Shown: positions 11,354 through 21,796, counted from the first letter of the stretch. The stretch: DNA of 61,889 nt from Gammaproteobacteria bacterium UBA1119 (GCA_002313255.1 DCBA01000071.1:1-61889), one strand, 5' to 3'. Notes: generated from the letters alone by a model not told the origin. A program made the numbers and translations.

Positions 11354-12631
11354 ATGAGCGAAAAAACTCCAGTGGTCCGCGGTCTGAGGGACATTTACCC
11401 AGGCGAATCGGAACGCTTCGATATGGTCGAACGGTCGATGATCGAAATAATCCGTAAATACGGTTACCAGGAAATTCGGCTGCCGATGCTTGAGGCCATC
11501 GACTTGTTCAGCCGAGGGTTGGGCGAGGGCACCGACGCGGTTGAGAAGGAAATGTACACGCTCGAGGATCGCGACCATGACATCCTCGCGTTACGCCCTG
11601 AGGGTACCGCATCGTGCGTGCGGGCCGTGATTGATCGCAACATGACTCGAGAAGGCAAGCCTCGACTTTGGTACGCCGGCCCAATGTTTAGATACGAGCG
11701 ACCTCAAAAAGGGCGGTATCGCCAGTTTTATCAAATCGGTGCAGAAGCGTTCGGATTAGAGGGACCCGATGTGGATGCGGAACTCATTTTTATGGGAACC
11801 GATATGTGGAAGTTGCTCGGGCTGGAATCGGCGGTCGAACTTGAGATGAATACAATCGGTTCGGGGGATTCGCGTCGGGCTTATTCCGAAGCATTGGTAG
11901 AATATTTGAATCCGCGTAAGAAAGAGCTAGATGCTGATAGCGAGAGGCGACTCACGACCAATCCCATGCGGATTCTTGATTCAAAGAATTCGTCGACGCA
12001 AAAACTTCTTGAATCCGCGCCAGACCTCCATGATTTTATCGACTCAGCATCTCGAACCCACTTCGAAGGCGTTTGCGAATATCTTGATCGCGAAGGAATT
12101 AACTTTCGTGTCAATCCGCGACTAGTTCGGGGCTTGGACTACTACACCGACACCGTCTTTGAGTGGGTTACGGACAAACTTGGTTCTCAGGGTACGATAT
12201 GCGCCGGCGGTCGTTACGACGGACTTGTTGAGCGGCTCGGCGGTCCAAGCGTTCCAGCCGCTGGTTTTGCTGCTGGACTTGACCGCGTGGTTTTACTGCA
12301 CGAAACGTTGGGCATGAACGCCGACGAATCGGCTGCCGATGTCTACGTGATCGTCATGGAAAGTCAGCACGAGGCGTATGCCCGTCGCCTCGCGCAGTTC
12401 TTGAGGAGAGAGACGTCGCTGCGCATTCGACAGCATCTGGGCGGCGGCAAAGTCGGCGTTCAGATGCGCCAGGCCGATCGCAGCGGCGCTCGCTGGGCGG
12501 TTATTGTCGGCGACGATGAAGTAGCAGAGAATCGCGTGGCGCTGAAATGGCTGAGGGAAGAGACAGAGCAAGAATCTTTGGATTTTGAGCAATTGGCGAC
12601 GTGTTTAAACCGGGCCGTGGAGTCCCATTAA
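11354..12631 (+). CDS. hisS: Histidyl-tRNA synthetase
   Basis: Charges tRNA-His; class II synthetase, dimeric. The 425-residue product has the class II motifs: 'PMFRYERPQKGRYRQFYQIG' region (motif 2) and 'GGRYDGLVERLGG' with 'AAGFAAGLDRVVLL' (motif 3), plus the HisRS-specific 'RGLDYYTDTVFEW' and 'LRPEGTASCVRA'. A C-terminal anticodon-binding domain follows. The 116 bases between rlmN and hisS contain no gene; relatives usually have pilW/pilF, rodZ and ispG there. The stop overlaps the next ATG (TAATG). Confidence 0.97.
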   Translation: MSEKTPVVRGLRDIYPGESERFDMVERSMIEIIRKYGYQEIRLPMLEAIDLFSRGLGEGTDAVEKEMYTLEDRDHDILALRPEGTASCVRAVIDRNMTREGKPRLWYAGPMFRYERPQKGRYRQFYQIGAEAFGLEGPDVDAELIFMGTDMWKLLGLESAVELEMNTIGSGDSRRAYSEALVEYLNPRKKELDADSERRLTTNPMRILDSKNSSTQKLLESAPDLHDFIDSASRTHFEGVCEYLDREGINFRVNPRLVRGLDYYTDTVFEWVTDKLGSQGTICAGGRYDGLVERLGGPSVPAAGFAAGLDRVVLLHETLGMNADESAADVYVIVMESQHEAYARRLAQFLRRETSLRIRQHLGGGKVGVQMRQADRSGARWAVIVGDDEVAENRVALKWLREETEQESLDFEQLATCLNRAVESH

Positions 12632-13257
12632 TGTCTGACTATCTTTCGGACGAAGAACGATCCGAACAACTCAAGAAATGGTGGGATGACAACTGGAAAT
12701 CCCTGGTCGGAGGAGTGTTGTTGGCAATTGCCGCTGTCGTGGGTTGGAATCAATACCAGTCCTACACTTTTGAGCGTTCCGAATCCGCGGCCAACGCCTA
12801 CCACTCGTACACCAATGCACGTATTGCGGGTCAGCCGGTCGAAGACTTATTGGCCGAAATTGATGAAGATCACAGCAAAACGTCCTATCAGATATTCTCG
12901 TTGCTGTACCGTGCAAAAGACTCGGTCACCGAAAGTGACTGGCATGCGGCGCTGGGGTATTTCGATACAGCAATATCGTTAACGAATGATCCACGGCTCC
13001 TGGATTTGATGCGGTTACGAAAAGCTAGGATTCAATTCCAGCTCGAGAGTTTGGATGGGAGCTTGGTAACGCTCGCACGAATCAAGGGTGTTGGGTTCAA
13101 GGTCGGAGTATCCGAACTTACCGGCGATATTCATCGGTCACGCAACGATAACGCACAAGCAGCAGAGGCTTATCAAGCAGGTATTGCCAGCGCGAACGAT
13201 TCAACCTCAACAGTAATGTTGAAGTTGAAGCTCTCAAGTTTGGGTATCGATCCGTGA
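12631..13257 (+). CDS. yfgM: YfgM-like ancillary SecYEG translocon protein
   Basis: Inner-membrane protein with a periplasmic tetratricopeptide-like domain that in E. coli associates with SecYEG and PpiD and helps hand over exported proteins. The 208-residue product has a charged cytoplasmic start ('EERSEQLKKWWDDNWK'), one membrane helix (about residues 24-41) and a helical C-terminal part rich in TPR-like pairs. ATG 12631 overlaps the hisS stop. An in-frame upstream start exists but overlaps hisS. It ends in a GTGA overlap with bamB, the usual order hisS-yfgM-bamB-der. Confidence 0.9.
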   Translation: MSDYLSDEERSEQLKKWWDDNWKSLVGGVLLAIAAVVGWNQYQSYTFERSESAANAYHSYTNARIAGQPVEDLLAEIDEDHSKTSYQIFSLLYRAKDSVTESDWHAALGYFDTAISLTNDPRLLDLMRLRKARIQFQLESLDGSLVTLARIKGVGFKVGVSELTGDIHRSRNDNAQAAEAYQAGIASANDSTSTVMLKLKLSSLGIDP

Positions 13258-14483
13258 CGCGAAGATCGGTCGAATTGGTTACGACCTGTTGCGTTGCCTA
13301 TTTGTTGGCTGGTTGCGCTATGTTTTCCTGGCTCCCTTTTGTTGATCCACCTGAAACCGACTCGGACGAAATTCCGCCGCTCGTTTCGTTTGAAAAAGAA
13401 GCCGATATTGTCCGGCTTTGGTCGGCGAGTGTTGGTAAGGGGTTGGGACGTAAATATTTGCGGTTGGCACCCGCGTTAGCTGGAGATCGCATTTTTGCGG
13501 CAGATGCGTACGGGGCTGTTGAAGCACGGAACCGATTCGATGGGGCTGTTATTTGGACGAGCCGCATTGGTGCCGTTGCAGGACTTGCACGATATAAATT
13601 TTGGGACAGAAAAGATCCGTCGTTCGTAACCGGTGGCGTCGGGATGGGAAATGGACTGATATTTTTAGGCACGACAGCTGGCGAGATTGTTGCTCTCGAT
13701 ATCGCCGACGGTTCTGAGGTATGGCGCATCGACGTATCGAGTGAAGTGTTGGCCCCTCCGATCGGGCAGCGGGATACCGTTGTACTTCAGACATCTGACG
13801 GCAAACTTGTTGCATTGGAGCACTCCAATGGAGCAAAGCGCTGGGTCTTTGATACGCAGGTTCCGATTCTTACGTTACGTGGAACGGCGACACCGGTACT
13901 CGAGCGGGAGGTCGTGTTCGCCGGTTTTTCAACAGGGATGATTGCTGCCGTAGACCTGAAAACGGGCGCACCAGTGTGGGAACAGCGCGTCATGCTGCCG
14001 CAGGGCCGATCCGAATTGGATCGCATGGTGGATGTTGACGGTAGTCCTCTGTATAGCGGAAACATGGTTTACGCTGTCAGTTACCAGGGACGACTCAAGG
14101 CTATTCGTGCGAGCGATGGGGCTGTTGTATGGGAGATCGAAGCGTCGTCGTATTTGGACCCAGCAGAAGGGTACGGCCAAGTCTACGTTGTAACCGACAA
14201 AGACGTCATTATGGCGGTGGATCAACAACAAGGGCAGATTGTTTGGCAGCAAGAGGGACTTCGAAACCGGGTGTTAAGTAGTCCGCTAGCATTCGGAAAC
14301 TACATTGTTGTCGCAGACGATCAAGGATACGTCCACGTCATTGCCCAAAGTGATGGACGATTCGTAGCACGACGTAAGATTGGAGGCGGAGGCGCGCGTT
14401 CGGCGATGGTTCAACGCGATGGTACTGTCTATGTGCAGACGAACAAAGGCAAGCTGGTCGCCCTGGAGATAAGGCGGGGTTAA
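13254..14483 (+). CDS. bamB: Outer-membrane protein assembly factor BamB (lipoprotein)
   Basis: Lipoprotein subunit of the BAM complex that inserts beta-barrels into the outer membrane. The 409-residue product has a signal peptide ending in a lipobox (LLAGC; Cys at about residue 21) with Ala at +2, followed by an eight-bladed PQQ-like propeller: repeats such as 'GAVIWTSRIG', 'GSEVWRIDVS', 'GAKRWVFDTQ', 'GAPVWEQRV' and 'GAVVWEIEAS'. GTG 13254 overlaps the yfgM stop. It ends in a TAATG overlap with der. Confidence 0.95.
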   Translation: MTRRSVELVTTCCVAYLLAGCAMFSWLPFVDPPETDSDEIPPLVSFEKEADIVRLWSASVGKGLGRKYLRLAPALAGDRIFAADAYGAVEARNRFDGAVIWTSRIGAVAGLARYKFWDRKDPSFVTGGVGMGNGLIFLGTTAGEIVALDIADGSEVWRIDVSSEVLAPPIGQRDTVVLQTSDGKLVALEHSNGAKRWVFDTQVPILTLRGTATPVLEREVVFAGFSTGMIAAVDLKTGAPVWEQRVMLPQGRSELDRMVDVDGSPLYSGNMVYAVSYQGRLKAIRASDGAVVWEIEASSYLDPAEGYGQVYVVTDKDVIMAVDQQQGQIVWQQEGLRNRVLSSPLAFGNYIVVADDQGYVHVIAQSDGRFVARRKIGGGGARSAMVQRDGTVYVQTNKGKLVALEIRRG

Positions 14484-15880
14484 TGGCTCTCTCGCAGGAG
14501 GGGCGCTTCACTGTCGCTCTGGTCGGTCGACCGAACGTGGGCAAGTCCACTTTATTTAATCGGCTTTGCGGTAACAGGGACGCGCTGGTTCATAATCGGC
14601 CTGGGTTAACCCGGGACCGGCAATACGGCCACGCAGTCATCGGAGAGAAACGTCTTACGTTGATCGACACCGGCGGTTTGCACGACGCATCAGATATGGC
14701 GCAACTCATGACGGACCAAGTATACCGTGCCGTTGACGAGGCTAACTTCGTGCTGTTCCTCGTTGACGGTCACAGCGGTGTGACGCAGGCGGATGAAGTA
14801 ATCGCGGAGCAATTGCGGCGTCGCGACATTAATCTGGCGGTCCTTGTTAACAAAGTAGATCGACATGATTCGAATAGCACGATAATCGATTTCTTAGGGT
14901 TCGGCTTCGACCGGGTGATGGCTATTTCAGCGGCACATGGACGGGGCATCGCGGAGCTGAAGAACTATCTCAACGAATTGAGTGGCGACGATCGCGATGT
15001 GGCTGTCAACGAGGGTATTCCTGTTGCGGTGATTGGACGTCCTAACGTAGGCAAATCGACTCTGGTTAACGCGATAGTTGGTGAACAACGACAGATCGTG
15101 TCCAATGAACCGGGCACAACGCGCGACGCGATCACCGTGCCAGTGCATCGGGACGGTGTTGACTACAGTTTTATCGATACCGCCGGTATTCGTAGGAAAG
15201 GTCGGGTTTCGGATGTCATCGAAAAGTTCTCTATCGTCAAAGCGCTGTCGGCGATGGATCGGTCGCACGTAGCGTTACTTATGATTGACGCGCGGGAAGG
15301 GGTGGTCGATCAAGATTTGCACTTGTTGGAGTACGCGGCGGATGCTGGCACAGGGGTTGTCTTATTGGTTAACAAGTGGGATGGGCTGGGTAGCGAACAT
15401 CGACTGCGGGCGAAGGCAGAGTTACAGCGCCGTCTCCGAATTGCACCGTGGATCCCCGTTCACTTTATTTCGGCGCTGCATGGGAGTGGTGTCGGCGAAC
15501 TTTTCGTCGTTCTTCAACGCGTAAATCGAGCTGGCGCTTTCGATGTAAAAACGCCGGAGCTTACGCGAGTTTTGGAAAAAGCGGTTCTCGATCATCCGCC
15601 GCCTAGCATTAGGGGTCGTACGATTAAATTACGATACGCACATAAGGTTGGGGAGCACCCTCCGTCAATATTGATTCATGGGAATCGGACCGAGGCATTA
15701 CAACCGAGCTATGTCAGGTACTTGGAGAATCGTTTCCGCGACGCATTCGACCTCACCGGATTACCGGTAAGGCTGCGTTTTCGAACATCGGATAATCCGT
15801 TCAAGGATCGTCGCAATGAACTCAACCGGCGACAATTGAAACGCCGAGAACGGCTTATTCGCCATTCGCGGAAGCGTTGA
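14483..15880 (+). CDS. der: Ribosome biogenesis GTPase Der (EngA)
   Basis: GTPase with two tandem G domains needed for 50S subunit maturation. The 465-residue protein shows P-loops GRPNVGKST at about residues 12-20 and 179-187, G3 motifs 'DTGG' and 'DTAG', G4 motifs NKVD and NKWD, and a KH-like C-terminal domain with a basic tail ('RRQLKRRERLIRHSRKR'). ATG overlaps the bamB stop. Its last 26 bases overlap the convergent M23 peptidase gene. Confidence 0.97.
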   Translation: MALSQEGRFTVALVGRPNVGKSTLFNRLCGNRDALVHNRPGLTRDRQYGHAVIGEKRLTLIDTGGLHDASDMAQLMTDQVYRAVDEANFVLFLVDGHSGVTQADEVIAEQLRRRDINLAVLVNKVDRHDSNSTIIDFLGFGFDRVMAISAAHGRGIAELKNYLNELSGDDRDVAVNEGIPVAVIGRPNVGKSTLVNAIVGEQRQIVSNEPGTTRDAITVPVHRDGVDYSFIDTAGIRRKGRVSDVIEKFSIVKALSAMDRSHVALLMIDAREGVVDQDLHLLEYAADAGTGVVLLVNKWDGLGSEHRLRAKAELQRRLRIAPWIPVHFISALHGSGVGELFVVLQRVNRAGAFDVKTPELTRVLEKAVLDHPPPSIRGRTIKLRYAHKVGEHPPSILIHGNRTEALQPSYVRYLENRFRDAFDLTGLPVRLRFRTSDNPFKDRRNELNRRQLKRRERLIRHSRKR

Positions 15881-16697
15881 TTACGGCGATAAAGATCAGA
15901 GGATCGACGCGAGTTCCTTGCAGGCTCACACTCCAATGCAGATGGGGCCCGGTGGCCCTTCCAGTTGCGCCAACGGTACCTATGATCGAGTCTTGTTCGA
16001 TCCGTTGCCGATGACGCACATTGACAGTGTTTAGGTGGCAAAGCATTGAGATAAACCCGCCGCCGTGGTCAACGAGGACGGTATTTCCATTGAAAAAGAA
16101 GTTCCCTACGACCCTGATGACACCGGCTGCAGGGCTTTTAACAGCCGTTCCGTGTTCTGCCGCGATATCGACTCCCGAGTGAGGATTCCGCGGTTGACCG
16201 TTAAAAAAGCGTCGAAATCCAAATTCGCTCGTCACTACGCCTTGGACCGGACGGGTGATTGGACGCAAACGTTTTGGCATTGGAGAAAATTGGCTGTAAA
16301 CGTTTTGCATCAATGCGGATTCTGCTTCGATTCGTTCCAAATCGCTGGGTAGAGGCTCTACCAAGCGCTGGTTCTCAATGGTCAAATGTTGTTCACGATA
16401 CGTTTTCGCGATGACCTTAAATGGTAATTCGGTTCTCGACTTTGATGACTGCACGATAATGGCGTGGTCGCCGACCTTCGTGGTTAGCGGTAGTGCCACG
16501 ATGGCACGGTTATCGAGTCGGAGTTGTTGAACCTCGTTAAAGAAGACATTTTTTGTCGATAGGGGGAGACGTATTTCGACGACCCCGCCGGGGACGCCGA
16601 CGGGAATGGCAGCGACCGCGGGTAGAGCAAACAGATAGACGATAACCCTATAGATCGGACTCGGGCCGTTCGTGAGTACGAATGACTTCGGCTTCAA
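15855..16697 (-). CDS. LytM-type M23 peptidoglycan endopeptidase
   Basis: Periplasmic zinc metallopeptidase likely to cut peptide cross-links in peptidoglycan. The 280-residue product has a signal-like hydrophobic stretch (residues 17-30), a beta-rich N-terminal domain and a C-terminal LytM domain with all zinc and catalytic residues: His173 and Asp177 in 'HSGVD', His221 in 'LCHLN', His252 and His254 in 'HLHW'. The only start I can find is TTG 16697, inside the end of xseA (50-base overlap), so it is probably coupled to xseA. Substrate and partners are unknown. Confidence 0.88.
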   Translation of the reverse strand: MKPKSFVLTNGPSPIYRVIVYLFALPAVAAIPVGVPGGVVEIRLPLSTKNVFFNEVQQLRLDNRAIVALPLTTKVGDHAIIVQSSKSRTELPFKVIAKTYREQHLTIENQRLVEPLPSDLERIEAESALMQNVYSQFSPMPKRLRPITRPVQGVVTSEFGFRRFFNGQPRNPHSGVDIAAEHGTAVKSPAAGVIRVVGNFFFNGNTVLVDHGGGFISMLCHLNTVNVRHRQRIEQDSIIGTVGATGRATGPHLHWSVSLQGTRVDPLIFIAVINASANGE

Positions 16698-18021
16698 TAG
16701 TGCCGTCGGTTATATGCGCGACAAGCGTTTCTCCCGGGTTGACTTGGTCAATGGTAGAAATCGGTTGACCCCATTGAGAGCCATCGGGAAGTGCGACGAT
16801 GCCATAGCCCCGTTCCAATGTGTCTAAGGGACTGACGGCGTTAAGAGCGCGCACCAGAGACTTCAAATAGTTTTGTGAACTCGCGACTTTAAGTTGGACG
16901 GCTCGTTGAATGCTGGTGAGGAGATTATTAATTGCACTCGAACGAGCATTAACCGCCGCTAATGGATTCGCTTTTCGGAACAGCTGGGTTGCGTGTTCTA
17001 ACGAGATTTCGGCCTTTACCAATACTCCGGTGGTGCGTTGCGACATTCGTTGACGTAACTCCTTTATCCTCTCGATCTTTATTTTGATGGCGCGACCGGG
17101 ATGGATCAGTCGATTGCTATTGGCCGATAGGGCCTCCCGACTACGAAGGACCCGAGATTCGATGAACATCTGCAAAGAATTTCGAGTGCGGCTGATCGAT
17201 GCGGCTAATTCGAGCGCAGAAGGCGTGATCAATTCCGATGCGGCTGATGGTGTGGCGGCCCGATGATCGGCCACAAAATCCGAAATGGTGTAATCGGTTT
17301 CGTGTCCAATGGCCGATACGATAGGTATTCGGGATGCTGCTATGCCACGCGCGACGGTTTCGAGATTGAACGCCCAAAGGTCTTCGATTGAGCCTCCGCC
17401 GCGTGCAAGAACGACGACATCGGGAACCGGAAGCAAGGTGTCGACTTGGTTTAATGCCTTGAGGATTTCATATTCAGCCTCGACGCCTTGAACTGCTGTC
17501 GGAATTAGAATTAAGTTCACAACCGGGTAACGTCGTTCGATGACAGAAACGATGTCCTGGAATGCCGCGCCTGTTGAGGAACTAATGACGACAATGCAGC
17601 GCGGCATGGTCGGTATGGGTTTTTTGAGCGCTGAATCGAACAGACCCTCATCTGAGAGTTTCATCTTTAGTCGCTCGAATGCGGCACGCAACGCGCCTTC
17701 ACCGGCAGGCTCTATATATTCGACAATGGCTTGAAAATCGCCACGTGTTTCGTAAAGCGTTAGTTTCGCGCGTATGACTACGTGCATTCCATCCGATATG
17801 GGTTGTCGTATCGAACGATTGCGGTTGACAAACATTGCGCAGCGGAGCTGCGAGCGGTCATCCTTAAGGCTGAAATACCAATGGCCTGATGTTGGCTGCC
17901 TGAAATTTGAGACTTCGCCTTCGATTTGGATGAGGGGATACGCCTCCTCAATCAGCGCTCTCGCCTCCGAGGTTACTTCGCTCACGCTGCGGATTGGTTG
18001 GTTGTGGTCTAAGGGAAGCAC
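16648..18021 (-). CDS. xseA: Exodeoxyribonuclease VII large subunit
   Basis: Catalytic subunit of the single-strand-specific ExoVII. The 457-residue product begins with an OB-fold ('IQIEGEVSNFRQPTSGHWYFSLKD'), then the nuclease core with 'VVISSSTGAAFQDI', 'ARGGGSIEDLWAFNLE' and 'GHETDYTISDFVADHRAATPSAASE', and a long coiled C-terminal region ending in 'LERGYGIVALPDG'. The small subunit XseB is not next to it. Divergent from guaB, which agrees with the common xseA/guaBA arrangement. Confidence 0.96.
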   Translation of the reverse strand: MLPLDHNQPIRSVSEVTSEARALIEEAYPLIQIEGEVSNFRQPTSGHWYFSLKDDRSQLRCAMFVNRNRSIRQPISDGMHVVIRAKLTLYETRGDFQAIVEYIEPAGEGALRAAFERLKMKLSDEGLFDSALKKPIPTMPRCIVVISSSTGAAFQDIVSVIERRYPVVNLILIPTAVQGVEAEYEILKALNQVDTLLPVPDVVVLARGGGSIEDLWAFNLETVARGIAASRIPIVSAIGHETDYTISDFVADHRAATPSAASELITPSALELAASISRTRNSLQMFIESRVLRSREALSANSNRLIHPGRAIKIKIERIKELRQRMSQRTTGVLVKAEISLEHATQLFRKANPLAAVNARSSAINNLLTSIQRAVQLKVASSQNYLKSLVRALNAVSPLDTLERGYGIVALPDGSQWGQPISTIDQVNPGETLVAHITDGTIEAEVIRTHERPESDL

Positions 18022-18085
18022 GAAGTCAGATTAAGCTTGCCTCACGGGAGTGACAAGCCTCGTGGTTGACGCGCGACTGCGTTTG

Positions 18086-18115
18086 TTTACAGAGACGGGT
18101 ACCAACGCGTAAGAT
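18086..18115 (+). promoter_or_regulatory. Sigma-70-type promoter of guaBA
   Basis: TTTACA (18086-18091) and TAAGAT (18110-18115) are separated by 18 bases, five of six matches to each consensus box. Transcription would start near 18122, about 20 bases before the guaB ATG and just upstream of its Shine-Dalgarno CCGGAGGG. It lies in the 121-base gap between divergent xseA and guaB. Confidence 0.6.
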
Positions 18116-18142
18116 TGCGCGCTTACTTTCCGGAGGGTAAAC

Positions 18143-19612
18143 ATGCTGCGGATTGTTAACGAAGCACTAACTTTCGATGACGTCCTGCTGCTGCCCGCAT
18201 ACTCTAAAGTCCTGCCTTCCGAAGTCGAGTTAACCACTCAGCTCACCCGAGACATTGTCCTCAATATTCCTTTGATGTCTGCTGCTATGGACACCGTAAC
18301 AGAATCTCGTTTGGCCATCGCTTTAGCACAAGAAGGTGGCATTGGTATCGTGCACAAGAACATGCCGCTCGAAGATCAGGCACGAGAGGTCCGCGCTGTG
18401 AAGAAGTTTGAGAGCGGTATTATTCGAGATCCAGTGACAATCGGTCCAGGAGCGACCCTTGGCGATCTACGTATACTGACCTCGGAGCAGCAGATTTCGG
18501 GGGTGCCAGTGGTGGAAGGAACAAACCTCCTGGGGATTGTTACAAGCCGAGATATTCGTTTTGAAAACCGGATGGAAGCGAAAGTAAAGGATGTTATGAC
18601 TTCCCGTGATCGTCTAATCACGGCCCGCGAAGACGCATCGTTCGAATCCATCACCGAATTGTTGCAGTCCCATCGGATTGAAAAGGTACTACTGGTCAAC
18701 GATGATTTTGAATTGAAAGGTATGGTAACGGTGAAGGACATCACCAAAGCCCAAGCCTATCCAAACGCGTGCAAGGATGCGCTGGGGCAGCTTCGTACTG
18801 GAGCTTCGGTTGGGACTAGTGACGAGACTGACGAACGAGTTGCGGCTTTAGTTGAGGCAGGCGCTGACATCATCGTGGTTGATACTGCGCACGGTCATTC
18901 ACAGCGTGTGTTAGATCGCATAAGTTGGATAAAACAAAAGTATCCCGATGTTCCCATTCTTGGCGGGAATGTGGCGACGCGCGACGGTGCGCGCGCCCTG
19001 ATTGATGCAGGTGTCGATGCTATCAAAGTGGGTATTGGCCCTGGCAGTATTTGTACAACGCGCGTTATCTCAGGGATCGGCGTTCCCCAGATTACGGCCA
19101 TTGCAGAAGTTGCTGCGGAATCAAACGGCGATGCAGTCCCGATTGTTGCTGACGGTGGCGTCAGATTTTCCGGGGATATTGCGAAAGCAGTGTGTGCAGG
19201 CGCTAACGTCGTCATGGTGGGCGCGCTGTTAGCCGGAACGGACGAGGCGCCGGGGGACGTGGAGTTATACCAGGGTCGTACTTATAAGTCGTACCGGGGT
19301 ATGGGTTCTCTAGGAGCCATGGCTGAACAGCATGGCTCTAGTGACCGATACTTCCAGGAACCTGAAAACGATCTTGGTAAGTTGGTGCCGGAAGGAGTGG
19401 AGGGACGGGTGCCTTACCGGGGTCCTGTCGGTCCAGTGGTGCACCAACTGATGGGCGGATTAAGGGCTTCGATGGGGTATACGGGATCAGAAACAATCGA
19501 GGTGATGCGCAAAGAGCCTGAATTTGTCAGGATTTCCTCGGCGAGCCTTTCAGAGAACCATGTGCACGATGTGGCTATAATCAAAGAAGCGCCCAACTAC
19601 CCTGTAAGCTAG
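18143..19612 (+). CDS. guaB: Inosine-5'-monophosphate dehydrogenase
   Basis: Oxidises IMP to XMP with NAD, the committed step to GMP. The 489-residue protein has the N-terminal '[15 protein letters not shown]', a tandem CBS insert at about residues 93-205, the active-site loop 'GPGSICTTR' with Cys304, and the flap '[10 protein letters not shown]'. A clear Shine-Dalgarno and promoter lie upstream. guaA follows after 22 bases, and the pair makes the two GMP-specific steps. Confidence 0.98.
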   Translation: MLRIVNEALTFDDVLLLPAYSKVLPSEVELTTQLTRDIVLNIPLMSAAMDTVTESRLAIALAQEGGIGIVHKNMPLEDQAREVRAVKKFESGIIRDPVTIGPGATLGDLRILTSEQQISGVPVVEGTNLLGIVTSRDIRFENRMEAKVKDVMTSRDRLITAREDASFESITELLQSHRIEKVLLVNDDFELKGMVTVKDITKAQAYPNACKDALGQLRTGASVGTSDETDERVAALVEAGADIIVVDTAHGHSQRVLDRISWIKQKYPDVPILGGNVATRDGARALIDAGVDAIKVGIGPGSICTTRVISGIGVPQITAIAEVAAESNGDAVPIVADGGVRFSGDIAKAVCAGANVVMVGALLAGTDEAPGDVELYQGRTYKSYRGMGSLGAMAEQHGSSDRYFQEPENDLGKLVPEGVEGRVPYRGPVGPVVHQLMGGLRASMGYTGSETIEVMRKEPEFVRISSASLSENHVHDVAIIKEAPNYPVS

Positions 19613-19634
19613 CTAGGCGGAGGTGAGTAAATCC

Positions 19635-21194
19635 ATGTCCGCCGCCGACATTCAAACTGAACGTATTCTCGTCATCGACTTTGGTTCGCAAACGACCCAA
19701 CTGATCGCCCGACGAATACGAGAAAGTGGCGTTTATTGTGAAATTCACCCTTTTGACGTTAATTCCGGATTTATTAAGGAATTTTCGCCACGAGGCGTGG
19801 TTCTTTCGGGCGGGCCGGAAACTGTTACGGATGTGGATACTCCGCGTATACCGGAAGGTGTGTTTGAATTAGGGGTGCCAGTCCTTGGTATTTGTTATGG
19901 AATGCAGGCGATGGCGGCGCAGTTTGGAGGCACCGTGCAACGTTCTTCCGAACGCGAATTCGGTCACGCACGTGTCTTTAACCGAGGTGGACGCCTTTTA
20001 TCGGGTCTTGGCAATGAACTTGACGTTTGGATGAGCCACGGTGACAGAGTCACTGAACTTCCACCTGGGTTCGTAGTTAGCGCGTCGACACAAAATGCCC
20101 CTATCGGGGCAATGAATCATGAGAGCCAACCATTTTTCGGATTGCAGTTTCATCCGGAAGTTACTCATACAACGGCAGGGGAAGAATTGTTCAGACGCTT
20201 CGTGATTGAGCTTTGTGGTTGTGAAGGTCTATGGACGGCCGAGAACATCATAGATGACGCGGTTACTCGCATCAGGGAAAAAGTTGGTGATGATAAGGTC
20301 GTCCTTGGACTATCCGGCGGCGTTGACTCGAGCGTGGTGGCGGCCTTGCTCGAGCGAGCGATTGGCGAACAGCTCGTGTGCGTATTTGTCGATAATGGCC
20401 TGTTGCGAAAAAATGAACGTGAGGAAGTGGAGGCAACATTTGCCGGAAAAGACGGGCAATCGTTAAATTTGGTGGTGGTCGACGCGGCCAACGAGTTTCT
20501 CGAGCGTCTTTCCGGCATCGACGATCCCGAGGAAAAGCGCAAGATCATCGGAACCGTGTTCATCGAAGTCTTTGAAAGAGAGGCTAATAAACACGATGGG
20601 GTGAGGTGGCTGGCGCAAGGAACGATATATCCAGACGTTATCGAATCAGCGGCTTCTAAATTTGGGAAAGCTCATGTCATCAAATCGCATCACAACGTCG
20701 GCGGACTTCCCGATCGAATGCAGCTGTCTTTGGTGGAGCCTCTTCGGGAACTGTTTAAGGACGAGGTACGACAAATCGGTCTAGCGCTTCGATTACCTTA
20801 CGACCGAGTTTTTCGACACCCGTTTCCCGGCCCAGGACTGGCGGTTCGCGTCATGGGTGAAGTTCGACAAACATACCTCGAGGTATTGCGGGAGGCGGAT
20901 GCGATATTTTTGGATGAGCTTAGACGAGCCAATCTCTATAACTCGGTGAGCCAAGCTTTCGTCGTATACCTTCCGGTACGATCGGTAGGTGTGGTCGGCG
21001 ACTCAAGACGGTACGAGCACGTCGTTGCACTACGAGCGGTCGAAACAACGGATTTCATGACCGCCGATTGGGCACCGCTGCCCCACGAGCTATTAGGACG
21101 TGTCGCAAATCGGATCGTTAACGAAATCCCCGGTATTTCGCGCGTCGTATATGACGTCTCGAGTAAGCCGCCCGCGACCATCGAGTGGGAGTAA
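19635..21194 (+). CDS. guaA: GMP synthase (glutamine-hydrolysing)
   Basis: Converts XMP to GMP using ATP and glutamine. The 519-residue protein has an N-terminal class I amidotransferase domain with nucleophile Cys87 ('GICYGMQ') and 'FHPEV', an ATP-pyrophosphatase domain with '[17 protein letters not shown]', and the C-terminal dimerisation domain ending '[11 protein letters not shown]'. ATG 19635 is chosen: GGAGG at 19619-19623 is 11 bases upstream, whereas the in-frame GTG 19623 overlaps that Shine-Dalgarno. A terminator follows. Confidence 0.97.
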   Translation: MSAADIQTERILVIDFGSQTTQLIARRIRESGVYCEIHPFDVNSGFIKEFSPRGVVLSGGPETVTDVDTPRIPEGVFELGVPVLGICYGMQAMAAQFGGTVQRSSEREFGHARVFNRGGRLLSGLGNELDVWMSHGDRVTELPPGFVVSASTQNAPIGAMNHESQPFFGLQFHPEVTHTTAGEELFRRFVIELCGCEGLWTAENIIDDAVTRIREKVGDDKVVLGLSGGVDSSVVAALLERAIGEQLVCVFVDNGLLRKNEREEVEATFAGKDGQSLNLVVVDAANEFLERLSGIDDPEEKRKIIGTVFIEVFEREANKHDGVRWLAQGTIYPDVIESAASKFGKAHVIKSHHNVGGLPDRMQLSLVEPLRELFKDEVRQIGLALRLPYDRVFRHPFPGPGLAVRVMGEVRQTYLEVLREADAIFLDELRRANLYNSVSQAFVVYLPVRSVGVVGDSRRYEHVVALRAVETTDFMTADWAPLPHELLGRVANRIVNEIPGISRVVYDVSSKPPATIEWE

Positions 21195-21253
21195 TATGTA
21201 GGTCATAACCTATTGATTTATATAGAGTTACGATTTGTAAACCAGTTGCAAAG

Positions 21254-21275
21254 AGCCCCAAAAATGGGACTTTTT
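21254..21275 (+). terminator. Rho-independent terminator after guaBA
   Basis: AGCCCCA (21254-21260) and TGGGACT (21265-21271) can pair over seven positions with one C-A mismatch and an AAAA loop, followed by TTTTT (21271-21275). It lies 60 bases after the guaA stop and before tadA. This is one of very few classical terminators in the window. Confidence 0.6.
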
Positions 21276-21337
21276 ACAATGAAAGTTACAAACGGTTGCG
21301 ATTACTGCATTTCATACGCGCTCGAGCGAAGAGTCGG

Positions 21338-21796
21338 TTGACTGACTCCTTGCGAGATAGGCGTTATATGCTTGCGGCGTTGGACCAAGCCAAATTGGCC
21401 GCGGCCGCCAATGAAGTCCCGGTGGGTGCCGTTGTCGTGTGTTGCGACGAAATCGTTGGTCGGGGTTACAACCAACCACGTACGCTAGCTGACCCCACCG
21501 CGCACGCGGAAATAGTTGCATTACGCGCGGCATGTGCTCGCGCAAATAACTACCGGCTTCCTGGAGCGACAGTGTATGTCACATTAGAACCTTGTTTGAT
21601 GTGCATCGGTTCGTTGATTCATGCCCGAGTTTCTCGGCTAGTTTATGGGGTGGCTGAACCTAAGACTGGGGCTGTGGAAAGCATCTACCGGGCACTCGAT
21701 GACATCCCGCATAATCATGGTATTAAGGTGACGCGGTGTGTTCTAGAAACAGAATGCAAGTGTCTCGTCCAGACCTTTTTCAGGGTCAGGAGGTAA
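21338..21796 (+). CDS. tadA: tRNA-specific adenosine deaminase TadA
   Basis: Deaminates the wobble adenosine of tRNA-Arg to inosine; essential zinc deaminase. The zinc and proton-shuttle residues are all visible: His and Glu in 'DPTAHAEIVAL' and the two Cys in 'EPCLMCIGS', with 'VPVGAVVV' before them. The start is uncertain: TTG 21338 (AAGAG upstream) keeps the helix 'DRRYMLAALDQAK' that matches E. coli; TTG 21296 and ATG 21368 are alternatives. It sits between guaA and purL, as in related gammaproteobacteria. Confidence 0.92.
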   Translation: MTDSLRDRRYMLAALDQAKLAAAANEVPVGAVVVCCDEIVGRGYNQPRTLADPTAHAEIVALRAACARANNYRLPGATVYVTLEPCLMCIGSLIHARVSRLVYGVAEPKTGAVESIYRALDDIPHNHGIKVTRCVLETECKCLVQTFFRVRR

